Origin: Ruminococcaceae bacterium UBA6392
GTDB lineage: Bacteria; Bacillota; Clostridia; Oscillospirales; Acutalibacteraceae
Length of the DNA stretch: 9,615 nt
Assembly (NCBI GenBank): GCA_002438685.1
Contig: DJQG01000118.1
Location: 1 to 9,615, forward strand
Direction of reading: 5' to 3'
The position numbers and the translations under genes are program-made. Below the pieces are notes generated by a model, which ran no database searches, had not been told where the DNA came from, and saw only the letters and a list, made by a program, of their open reading frames with translations. Below, one piece after another: positions 1 to 6,102 of this stretch; within the stretch, counting starts at the first letter, position 1, and every line of letters begins with the position of its first letter.

Positions 1-22
1 ACAAAATTTGAAAGAGAGCCTT

Positions 23-478
23 TTATTTTTCTTTGAGCAGCTTTGCAAGCTCGTCCATAAATGTATTGATGTCTTTGAACTGCCTGTAGACGGAGGCAAA
101 GCGGACATAGGCAACTTCGTCGATGCTCTTGAGCTTCTCCATCGCGAGCTCGCCGATATAGACGGTAGTCACCTCGCGGTCAAGCGAATTCTGGAGCACG
201 GCTTCAATCTCGCTGACTGCCTTTTCGAGCTGTTCCATATAGACCGGGCGCTTTTCGCACGCCTTGAGCATGCTGTTGAAAAGCTTGTTTCTGTCAAAAA
301 CCTCGCGTGATTTGTCCTTTTTGACGACGACTATCGGCACGGTTTCGATTATCTCATAGGTCGTAAAACGCTTGCCGCAGCTGATGCATTCGCGGCGGCG
401 GCGTATTCTCTCGCCCTCGTCGGTAGGACGCGAGTCGATGACCTTGCTCTCTTCAAAACCACAGAACGGACACTTCAA
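23..478 (-). CDS. nrdR: Transcriptional repressor NrdR
   Basis: NrdR is a zinc-ribbon/ATP-cone repressor of ribonucleotide reductase genes; it senses ATP/dATP and binds NrdR boxes. The 151-residue product has the full family length. The zinc ribbon is visible as Cys3, Cys6, Cys31 and Cys34 with the typical KVIDSRP and basic RIRRRRE segment, followed by an ATP-cone domain at about residues 47-137 that ends in the conserved YVRFASVYRQF. I chose the TTG start at 478 because it gives the family N-terminus MKCPFCG and has GGAG 8 bases upstream; a GTG at 487 would add only three residues. It lies 15 bases downstream of the acyltransferase gene on the same strand and probably shares its transcript. 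The stop is a TAA at 23-25. No NrdR box or reductase gene is visible in the window, so its targets lie elsewhere. Confidence 0.96.
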   Translation of the reverse strand: MKCPFCGFEESKVIDSRPTDEGERIRRRRECISCGKRFTTYEIIETVPIVVVKKDKSREVFDRNKLFNSMLKACEKRPVYMEQLEKAVSEIEAVLQNSLDREVTTVYIGELAMEKLKSIDEVAYVRFASVYRQFKDINTFMDELAKLLKEK

Positions 479-493
479 AGCTATCACTCCATC

Positions 494-1504
494 TTACTTA
501 TTTTTTTGGACTTTCAGGCCGCACAAAAACCTGAAGAAGTTGTTGCTGTCAAGAATATATTTTGATACAAGGCAGCTCACAATATAGCACACGGCGAAAA
601 TTATCAGTACTATTAGCGCGGGAGCCGTAATATGGGCTTTTGTAACTATTAACCAACGCAAACCGGTTATCAAAAACGCGTTGAGCAGATAGTACTGGAG
701 GGAATATTTTCCGCTCGTCATCAGCTGATTCTTTATGAACTTCGGCATTTTTACCAAAGAGAAGAACGAGGCGAAGAAAACCGAAGCCGAAAGCGCGGAT
801 ATATATATTCCGGCTACAGAATACACTTTGTCGGCATAGATTCTCAGCGGAATGAACGACAGGCAGAACACCGCTGCGCTCACCGCCAGGATAACGATAC
901 GCCTGTCTTTTATCTTTCCGAAATCGCAGCCCTTGAGCATCATGCCGATAATAAAATATGTAAGATAATACACAACGCTCTTCAAGCAGCATATCTCCGG
1001 CAGATCGAACAGCGCAGAGACGGCAACGCAGACCGCTATAATCGGCAGACCGAGAAGTCTGCTCTTTTTCAGTATAACCGAGAAAAGCGGTGCGATGACC
1101 GAAATTATGAACAGAGTGTAGAGAAACCAGTAGCCGCCAGCCGACGTTCCCTGCAGGAAGAGCTGAAAAATTGCGGACTTGATATCCATGCTCCTGTTGA
1201 CAAAGCTTCCGCCGACAACTCTGAGAAGCAACGCGGCGGCATCGAAAACAATATAAGGCACGAGTATTCTCTTCACGCGGGCAAGAAGATATCCGCCGTA
1301 ATTGCCCTTATACGAACACAAAAAGCCGGATATCATAAAGAACAGCGGCATCTGATAAGAATCCACAAATCTTTTGAGAATATTGCACCACGCAACTTTC
1401 TCAAGATTCACCGGATACACTATCACCGAATGACATATAAGCACCGAGATGATAGCAACGCCCTTGAGTATGTCAATAAGATCGATATGTTTTTTAGATT
1501 CCAT
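494..1504 (-). CDS. Acyltransferase family 3 membrane protein
   Basis: This is a 336-residue integral membrane protein of the acyltransferase-3 family (PF01757 type), whose members usually O-acetylate cell-surface sugars or other envelope molecules. What shows this: the N-terminal IDLIDILKGVAIISVLICH block with the conserved His25, the MPLFFMISGFL segment at about residues 52-62, and around ten hydrophobic helices spread to the C-terminus. The ATG at 1504 was chosen over an upstream TTG (1525) because AAAGGGG lies 8 bases before it and it gives the usual short cytoplasmic lead. A good sigma-A promoter lies just upstream. The acceptor substrate cannot be told: there are no polysaccharide or glycosyltransferase genes nearby, and the only gene likely to be cotranscribed is nrdR. 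Confidence 0.88.
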   Translation of the reverse strand: MESKKHIDLIDILKGVAIISVLICHSVIVYPVNLEKVAWCNILKRFVDSYQMPLFFMISGFLCSYKGNYGGYLLARVKRILVPYIVFDAAALLLRVVGGSFVNRSMDIKSAIFQLFLQGTSAGGYWFLYTLFIISVIAPLFSVILKKSRLLGLPIIAVCVAVSALFDLPEICCLKSVVYYLTYFIIGMMLKGCDFGKIKDRRIVILAVSAAVFCLSFIPLRIYADKVYSVAGIYISALSASVFFASFFSLVKMPKFIKNQLMTSGKYSLQYYLLNAFLITGLRWLIVTKAHITAPALIVLIIFAVCYIVSCLVSKYILDSNNFFRFLCGLKVQKNK

Positions 1505-1537
1505 ACGCACTGCCCCTTTGCACAATTTCTATATTTT

Positions 1538-1567
1538 ATTATCGCATAAAGTCAAACTTGTTGTCAA
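1538..1567 (-). promoter_or_regulatory. Sigma-A promoter of the acyltransferase-nrdR unit
   Basis: On the minus strand, TTGACA (1562-1567) and GATAAT (1538-1543) are separated by 18 bases. The -35 is a perfect match and the -10 matches at five of six positions. The -35 overlaps the stop codon of the isomerase gene. Transcription would start near 1531, giving a leader of about 27 bases before the ATG at 1504. Nothing resembling a terminator separates this unit from the isomerase gene, so read-through from upstream is also possible. Confidence 0.65.
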
Positions 1568-2340
1568 CATAATTTTTCAAGCATATGCATCGAATCGGTC
1601 AGCTGATCTATACGCTCGAAGCCCGAACGGTAGAGCTCGATAACGCAGTCGCCGGAATATTCTGTTTCTTTCATGAGCGAAAAGAGGGCGGCGAAATCGA
1701 ATTTTCCGTCAAACGGCGGGATGCACTTATGATTTTCGTCATGGTCGCTCAAGTGTATGTGGCGGATATTATCGGAAAACTCCCTGAAAAATTCTATCGG
1801 GTCGACTCCTGCGAGATACGCCTGCTTGATATCGAGCACCATATGAAAATCCACACCGAGGCGCGATTTCAGCTCGTTCATAAGCTCCGGCGTCTGCCCG
1901 TTATGATGGACAACATTTTCCTGGGCAAGGATTATCCCCTGCTCCCGCGCGTCGCGGACGAGCAAATCGAGGCGTTCGGCGTATTCGTCAGTATTGATAT
2001 TCACCGGCAGCTTTGCGCCGTGGAGCACGACTATTTTCGCGCCTATCGCAGATGCGGCGGCATAGTATTTTTTATAAAACTCCCTGTAATCGTCGAAGCG
2101 GCGCTCATACTGGCTGAAGAGGATATATCCCTCGGCGAACGAGGTAAACGGATGTATAGAGCGGATGCGGATGCCGCTGTCAGAGGCTATAGACGAAATG
2201 CGGCGGAGAAAATCCGGCTCCAATTCCGATGGCGAGTTAAAAAACACCTCGGTGACTTTTGCTCCCGCTTCGGCGACACAGCGCAGAGCCTCTTCGGTCG
2301 CTGCGGGATAAAAGCAGGCGGTGGATATTCCGACGGACAT
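1564..2340 (-). CDS. Sugar phosphate isomerase/epimerase (TIM barrel)
   Basis: The 258-residue product belongs to the xylose-isomerase-like/AP-endonuclease-2 TIM-barrel superfamily, annotated as sugar phosphate isomerase/epimerase. The four acidic/His metal ligands expected of the fold can be placed: Glu141 in QENVVHHNG, Asp170 in MVLDIKQ, His196 in IRHIHLSDHDE and Glu235 in CVIELY. His63 (IHPF) and His107 (VLHGAK) fit the conserved active-site histidines. The ATG at 2340 is preferred because AAAGGAGAGG sits directly upstream and the barrel's first strand (VGISTACF) begins there; the longer frame to 2412 reaches into the divergent promoter region. No sugar kinase or transporter is nearby, so the substrate is unknown. 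It seems to be a stand-alone gene, diverging from the small membrane protein gene. Confidence 0.85.
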   Translation of the reverse strand: MSVGISTACFYPAATEEALRCVAEAGAKVTEVFFNSPSELEPDFLRRISSIASDSGIRIRSIHPFTSFAEGYILFSQYERRFDDYREFYKKYYAAASAIGAKIVVLHGAKLPVNINTDEYAERLDLLVRDAREQGIILAQENVVHHNGQTPELMNELKSRLGVDFHMVLDIKQAYLAGVDPIEFFREFSDNIRHIHLSDHDENHKCIPPFDGKFDFAALFSLMKETEYSGDCVIELYRSGFERIDQLTDSMHMLEKLC

Positions 2341-2380
2341 TCGTTTTCCTCTCCTTTCCTCAAAAGTAAAAATCTTTGCA

Positions 2381-2409
2381 TTGCGAAAAATCGCGTTCCG
2401 GGTTAGAAT
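2381..2409 (+). promoter_or_regulatory. Probable promoter of the small membrane protein gene
   Basis: TTGCGA (2381-2386) and TAGAAT (2404-2409) are 17 bases apart, matching the sigma-A hexamers at four and five of six positions. Transcription would begin near 2416, just before the GGAGGTG ribosome site. No equally good promoter was found on the opposite strand for the isomerase gene. Confidence 0.45.
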
Positions 2410-2430
2410 CAAACAAACGGAGGTGCGGAT

Positions 2431-2706
2431 ATGCGCGGCATAAAAGAAAAAATTGCAGAAAATTTAAGCTACATAAATCCCGTTTCGCGCAGGATGCTGC
2501 TCGGCGCGGTTATTATTTTTGAGCTTCTCTTCACCCTTGCCGTCTGCGCGCTGCTGCTCGCGGGGCGCGGATTCGACTACTGGAGATGCATATATCTTGC
2601 AAAGGACGCGATAGACTGCATCCGCCCGAGCATGGGAGTCATGCTCTTCGGCTCGCTGATAATACAGGCTATCGACCCGAACAGCGGAAGCCGAAATCAA
2701 GATTAG
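2431..2706 (+). CDS. Small two-helix membrane protein, unknown function
   Basis: I do not recognise this 91-residue protein. It has a short amphipathic, lysine-rich N-terminus (residues 1-20), a strongly hydrophobic helix at about residues 22-44, a middle segment with Trp, Arg and two Cys (about 45-66), a second hydrophobic stretch at about 68-82 and a polar tail. A strong GGAGGTG ribosome site precedes the ATG, a fair promoter lies upstream, and a strong terminator follows the stop, so it looks like a real single-gene unit. The N-terminus is probably cytoplasmic given its positive charge. There is no enzymatic motif, and the neighbours suggest no pathway. Confidence 0.7.
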   Translation: MRGIKEKIAENLSYINPVSRRMLLGAVIIFELLFTLAVCALLLAGRGFDYWRCIYLAKDAIDCIRPSMGVMLFGSLIIQAIDPNSGSRNQD

Positions 2707-2736
2707 TATTGAACTTAATATGTATATGATATCACA

Positions 2737-2772
2737 AAAAAGCGCCGAATACAATTAAATTCGGCGCTTTTT
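2737..2772 (+). terminator. Rho-independent terminator after the small membrane protein gene
   Basis: The arms at 2737-2750 and 2759-2772 are perfect inverted copies (core AGCGCCGAAT/ATTCGGCGCT) around an 8-base AT-rich loop, with a T-run ending the right arm. It ends the transcript of the 2431-2706 gene before the promoter of the metallo-hydrolase gene. The A-run on the left would also let it work on the other strand, but no minus-strand gene ends here. Confidence 0.88.
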
Positions 2773-2786
2773 GGCGCGTCTGCATA

Positions 2787-2819
2787 TGGACATTTACCGA
2801 AAAAGTATGATATACTTTT
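2787..2819 (+). promoter_or_regulatory. Promoter of the metallo-hydrolase gene with a palindrome over the -10
   Basis: TGGACA (2787-2792) and TATACT (2811-2816), 18 bases apart, each match the sigma-A hexamer at five of six positions. A perfect inverted repeat, AAAAGTAT-GAT-ATACTTTT (2801-2819), lies across the -10. This could be an operator or a chance result of AT-rich sequence. The start would be near 2823, about 30 bases before the ATG. Confidence 0.5.
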
Positions 2820-2853
2820 AAAAGCGTTTTTATTTTTGCGCTTCGGAGGGAAT

Positions 2854-3864
2854 ATGACAAGGGACAAGCTGATCAAAAAAATTGCGACATGGATAATGAT
2901 GGCGATAATGCTTTCGGTCTTCTCGCTGGATATAATCTGCGTTGCGATGTGCAACAGATATCAGAATAAATTTGAAATCACCCCGGCGCAGTTTTCGTCG
3001 GACGGCACGGCGGACAGAATTCATTTTCTCAACACCTACAACTCCGACGCAATACTCATAGAATCAAACGGCAAATTCGCGCTCATCGACTCCGGCGAGG
3101 GAGACCGCAATCCGCGCAGAAAGCTCAGCTACAACGGCAGCGAAGAAGCTGTCATAAAATATCTGAAAAAAGCTGCCGGCGACGCGGAGGGCAAGGTGAC
3201 GCTTGAGTTTGCGCTGGGCACGCACAACCACTACGACCACATCGGCACATTTGAAGCGATAGCCAACGACCCGGATATCACGGTAAAGACATTTTACATA
3301 AAGCCCGTCAACCGCGAGATTGCCCACGAATACGAATACAACGGCTGGGGCATCGAGACAACATACGCCGACACGGTAAATGCGTTTCAGAACAGGGGTA
3401 CAGTTGTTACTTCCGAAATACCGAGCGAGCCGTTCAAATTCGGAGACTTCACACTGACCTTCTACAACACCGCACTCGACGACGCGCGTCTTCACGGACA
3501 GGGCGAAAATGCCGAATCGGTCGGGACGATGGTTGAAAAGGGCGAGCGGAGCGCATTCCTCGCATCGGATATAACAAGAACAACAGGACTTGAAGAAATT
3601 CTTCTGCCGAAGCTCCATAAAGTTGACATTCTCAAGGTCGGACACCACGGCTACTACGGCTCGACCTCGTGGAAATTCGCAAAGGGGCTTTCGCCGAAGA
3701 TAGCGATAGTCACAAACAGGCTCGGGAAGATATATCCCGATGTCAAATGGACGCTCACAATGAAGAGCCACAGCGCGATATTCGCGACGGTTGACGAAAA
3801 CGGAATCATCGCGGAATTCACGGACAACGACGAAATCGAGCTTTTCAATCACGCGCAGGATTAA
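2854..3864 (+). CDS. Membrane-anchored metallo-beta-lactamase-fold hydrolase (ComEC C-domain-like)
   Basis: The 336-residue protein starts with lysines and a single hydrophobic helix (about residues 10-33). By the positive-inside rule this would anchor it with the catalytic domain outside the cytoplasm. The rest is a metallo-beta-lactamase fold: FLNTYNSDAILIE and ALIDSG (about 58-81), the metal motif THNHYDH with His124, His126, Asp128 and His129, a further Asp239 in ASDI, and LKVGHHGYYGSTS with His264/265. The GHHG-STS pattern and overall order resemble the nuclease-like C-terminal domain of the DNA-uptake protein ComEC, but the ComEC channel region is absent. The ATG at 2854 follows GGAGG; an in-frame TTG at 2836 has no ribosome site. 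The substrate is unknown: nucleic acid or a phosphoester is plausible by family only. Confidence 0.85.
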   Translation: MTRDKLIKKIATWIMMAIMLSVFSLDIICVAMCNRYQNKFEITPAQFSSDGTADRIHFLNTYNSDAILIESNGKFALIDSGEGDRNPRRKLSYNGSEEAVIKYLKKAAGDAEGKVTLEFALGTHNHYDHIGTFEAIANDPDITVKTFYIKPVNREIAHEYEYNGWGIETTYADTVNAFQNRGTVVTSEIPSEPFKFGDFTLTFYNTALDDARLHGQGENAESVGTMVEKGERSAFLASDITRTTGLEEILLPKLHKVDILKVGHHGYYGSTSWKFAKGLSPKIAIVTNRLGKIYPDVKWTLTMKSHSAIFATVDENGIIAEFTDNDEIELFNHAQD

Positions 3865-3872
3865 AAAATACC

Positions 3873-3904
3873 AAAAGCAGGAGCCCAGCGGCTCCTGCTT
3901 TTTT
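3873..3904. terminator. Bidirectional terminator between convergent genes
   Basis: GCAGGAGCC (3877-3885) and GGCTCCTGC (3890-3898) form a perfect 9-bp GC-rich stem around a 4-base loop, flanked by an A-run on the left and a T-run on the right. It ends the plus-strand metallo-hydrolase transcript and, read the other way, the minus-strand DUF4130 operon, whose stop codon (3903-3905) touches it. Confidence 0.92.
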
Positions 3905-4697
3905 ATGCTCCGATTCTTTTGACTCCGCGCACGGCATCGGGCGAATTGCTCTCGTCCATTTCCGGGAGCTGATTCCAATAGCGTTTGGGCATGAAGTTCA
4001 TGCGACATCGGGGATTATACCGCGCCTCGATAGCTACCGTATCATAGAAATGCTTCCACAGCGCACGGAAATACAGCTCCTCGTCCCCCGCCTGCGGCTG
4101 CTCGAAGCCGTCCAACGGGATAATCATTTTCTGCCTGTTATGCCAGACGAGCGCCTGAGAATGGGTCTTGTCATATATGAGAAACGATTCGTTCGGATAT
4201 CTGTCGCAAAAATGCGGTGCAAGCAGAGGCAGGACAGAATTTTTCGGCTCGATAATCGAAGTTAGGGTGTTATCCTCGCTGATGCTGAAGCGGACAAAGC
4301 CGGTATATTTATGGCTCTCCTGCTTGAGGGCACGGACGGCTTTCGTCAGGTGCGAAACGGTATCGTCGGCGAGCATACGCATGACGCCCGCACCGTAGTG
4401 CATCGCCATATGCACAAAATCATTGATGAGCGTTCCCCTGTCCTCAACGCAGGTCAGGTACCCGAGCCGCACGGCGTTCCAGACATCGGCGCTGACATTT
4501 TTGAGCCCGCGACGGACTCTGTCCGCCTTTTGCGGGTCGGTGTCAACGGTTTTGCACGCGAAGAGAGTCGGCACGAACTCATCCTCCGCGACTATAGAAC
4601 ACGGCAGTTCGCGGCACTCAAAGCTCTCAAAAACAGCAGTCAGAAGTCCCTCGAACGAGCCGTCATATACATATGTTACATCTGACCGTGCAGACAT
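3903..4697 (-). CDS. DUF4130 / TIGR03915-like putative DNA metabolism protein
   Basis: The 264-residue protein matches my knowledge of the TIGR03915 (DUF4130) family, found almost always beside the radical SAM protein encoded just upstream. The N-terminal TYVYDGSFEGLLTAVFE (about residues 8-24) and C-terminal NPRCRMNFMPKRYWNQLPE (about 228-246) are the family's hallmark blocks; the middle holds FVRFSI and FLIYDKTHSQALVW. The function is unproven; the family is thought to act with its partner on DNA, and I recall related domains fused to uracil-DNA-glycosylase-like proteins in other bacteria. The ATG at 4697 was chosen because GAGAGG lies upstream and the start overlaps the 3' end of the radical SAM gene by 22 bases, which suggests translational coupling. 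The longer frame to 4778 only rereads the upstream gene. There are no metal-cluster motifs of its own. Confidence 0.88.
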   Translation of the reverse strand: MSARSDVTYVYDGSFEGLLTAVFESFECRELPCSIVAEDEFVPTLFACKTVDTDPQKADRVRRGLKNVSADVWNAVRLGYLTCVEDRGTLINDFVHMAMHYGAGVMRMLADDTVSHLTKAVRALKQESHKYTGFVRFSISEDNTLTSIIEPKNSVLPLLAPHFCDRYPNESFLIYDKTHSQALVWHNRQKMIIPLDGFEQPQAGDEELYFRALWKHFYDTVAIEARYNPRCRMNFMPKRYWNQLPEMDESNSPDAVRGVKRIGA

Positions 4698-5980
4698 TGT
4701 ACAACATCCTCTCTTGTTATCCTGTTGTCGAACAGGCTCAGCTGTTCGCCCTGCATATTCGGCAAAAGCGACTGACATCGCTCGGAAATTAACGAGCCGA
4801 GGACTCTGTCGGGATTGACATTGAGCCCAGCCAGGTGCTTACCCTTGCAGGTTATGAAATATTGGGCGCGTTTGAGCACCACGCCGAGTTTTTTGAGGTC
4901 TTCAAAGCTCAATGGTGAGACACGCCGAGCCGCCAAAATTCGCTGAACGCTGCGCACGCCGACGCCGGGTATTCTCAGCAGTTCTTCCTTTGTTGCGCGG
5001 TTTATTTCGAGCGGGAACAGCTCCATATGATTGAGCGCCCAGTTGCATTTCGGGTCAACATAGGGATTTAAGAACGGGTGCTTCTCATCGAGAAGTTCAT
5101 TAGCGTCGAAGCCGTAATAGCGCAAAAGCCAATCCGCCTGATAGAGTCTGTGCTCGCGCAGAAGCGGCGGCTCAGTTGTTTTCGCGGGCAGAAGCGGGTT
5201 CTCGACGACCGGGATATACGCCGAATAGAACACGCGCTTGAGCTTGTATTTTTTATAGAGCGCAGCGGAGAGCGACATTATCTGATAGTCGCTGTCGGGC
5301 GTTGCGCCGACTATCAATTGAGTGCTCTGACCGCCGGAGGCGAAGCGCGGCGCGTGCTTATATCGGACAAGCTCCGCTGAGCTCTCTTTTATCTTATTTG
5401 TAATGAGCCCCATCGGGCGGAGTATCGACTCCTTTGTTTTGTCCGGCGCGAGAGTTTGCAGGCTGTTGTTCGACGGCAGCTCAATATTGACGCTCATTCT
5501 GTCTGCGAGCATGCCGAGACGGGTTATCAGCGCGTTATCCGCGCCCGGGATCGCCTTGGCGTGGATATATCCGCCGAATTTGTATTCTTCGCGCAGGATG
5601 CGCAGGGTCTCAATCATGCGCTCGCAGGTATAATCCGGACTGCCGACGACAGCGGACGAGAGAAAAAGCCCCTCGATATAATTGCGGCGATAAAAATTCA
5701 TCGTCAGCTCCGCAAGCTCGCGCGGCGAAAAGGTCGCACGGCGGACATCGTTGGAGACGCGGTTGACGCAATATTTGCAGTCAAAGACACAGGCGTTGCT
5801 CATAAGGACTTTCAGCAGGGATATGCATCTGCCGTCTGCCGCGAAGCTGTGGCATATGCCGCATGAGGCGGCGTTGCCTATCCCCTCGCCGCCAGAGGAT
5901 CTGTCCGTTCCGCTGCTCGTGCAGGCGACATCATATTTCGCCGAATCGGAAAGTATCTCCAGCTTGTCAAACAGATCCAC
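4676..5980 (-). CDS. Putative DNA repair/modification radical SAM protein (TIGR03916-like)
   Basis: This 434-residue protein carries the radical SAM cluster motif Cys64-x3-Cys68-x2-Cys71 (NACVFDCKYC), so it should bind a 4Fe-4S cluster and cleave S-adenosylmethionine. N-terminal Cys20, Cys40, Cys43 and Cys52 (SCGICHSF, DGRC) are further possible ligands. A helix-hairpin-helix DNA-binding motif lies at about residues 326-352 (LLRIPGVGVRSVQRILAARR), and QLSLF at 413-417 is a canonical sliding-clamp binding motif. The target base or lesion is unknown. I prefer the GTG at 5980: a GGTGA ribosome site is placed well and it gives the short family N-terminus (DLFDKLEILSDSAKYD). A TTG at 5998 lies inside a LexA box and has no ribosome site. 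It is first gene of a two-gene SOS-type operon with the DUF4130 partner. Confidence 0.9.
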   Translation of the reverse strand: MDLFDKLEILSDSAKYDVACTSSGTDRSSGGEGIGNAASCGICHSFAADGRCISLLKVLMSNACVFDCKYCVNRVSNDVRRATFSPRELAELTMNFYRRNYIEGLFLSSAVVGSPDYTCERMIETLRILREEYKFGGYIHAKAIPGADNALITRLGMLADRMSVNIELPSNNSLQTLAPDKTKESILRPMGLITNKIKESSAELVRYKHAPRFASGGQSTQLIVGATPDSDYQIMSLSAALYKKYKLKRVFYSAYIPVVENPLLPAKTTEPPLLREHRLYQADWLLRYYGFDANELLDEKHPFLNPYVDPKCNWALNHMELFPLEINRATKEELLRIPGVGVRSVQRILAARRVSPLSFEDLKKLGVVLKRAQYFITCKGKHLAGLNVNPDRVLGSLISERCQSLLPNMQGEQLSLFDNRITREDVVQCLHGQM

Positions 5981-5995
5981 ATTCTCACCAGATTT

Positions 5996-6009
5996 CAAAC
6001 ATTTGTTCG
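5996..6009 (-). promoter_or_regulatory. LexA (SOS) box 2, over the transcription start
   Basis: Read on the minus strand this is CGAACAAATGTTTG, which fits the Bacillus/Clostridium SOS consensus CGAAC-RNRY-GTTYG at every position. It begins about 5 bases downstream of the -10 and covers the expected transcription start, a classic position for LexA repression. Confidence 0.82.
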
Positions 6010-6014
6010 TATGT

Positions 6015-6044
6015 ATTATACATCAGAACATTTGTTTGTGTCAA
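6015..6044 (-). promoter_or_regulatory. SOS-type promoter of the radical SAM-DUF4130 operon
   Basis: TTGACA (6039-6044) and TATAAT (6015-6020) are perfect sigma-A hexamers separated by 18 bases. Such a strong promoter directly under two LexA boxes suggests tight repression with strong induction after DNA damage. Transcription would start near 6008, giving a leader of about 28 bases before the GTG at 5980. Confidence 0.85.
6025..6038 (-). promoter_or_regulatory. LexA (SOS) box 1, in the promoter spacer
   Basis: AGAACATTTGTTTG on the plus strand (CAAACAAATGTTCT on the minus) keeps the GAAC-N4-GTT core of the Gram-positive SOS box but is imperfect at the outer and some central positions. It fills the spacer between the -35 and -10 and lies 29 bp, centre to centre, from box 2. 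It is weaker than box 2 by sequence. Confidence 0.65.
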
Positions 6045-6054
6045 GGGCTGATAT

Positions 6055-6102
6055 AAAAAATATCGGCCGCACCTAAACTTCGGGCACAGCCGATATTTTT
6101 TT
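6055..6102 (-). terminator. Rho-independent terminator of the sipL-spoIVA operon
   Basis: The arms AAAAAATATCGGC (6055-6067) and GCCGATATTTTTT (6089-6101) pair over 13 bp around a 21-base loop. On the minus strand the structure begins at the spoIVA stop codon and ends in a T-run, closing that operon before the SOS promoter. The loop is long for a terminator, but the stem and tail are good. Confidence 0.8.

Noticed and set aside
2382..2394. Small inverted repeat GCGA-AAAA-TCGC as a regulator site
   Set aside because: It has only a 4-bp arm and lies in the promoter spacer; too short to distinguish from chance.
1585..2406. Long plus-strand open frame opposite the isomerase gene
   Set aside because: It mirrors the codon pattern of the minus-strand TIM-barrel gene, has no ribosome site and no recognisable domain.
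2836..2853. TTG start extending the metallo-hydrolase by six residues
   Set aside because: The GGAGG ribosome site lies inside this extension and serves the ATG at 2854.
3064..4008. Long minus-strand open frame opposite the metallo-hydrolase gene
   Set aside because: It is a shadow of the clear plus-strand gene, crosses the bidirectional terminator, and has no motif.
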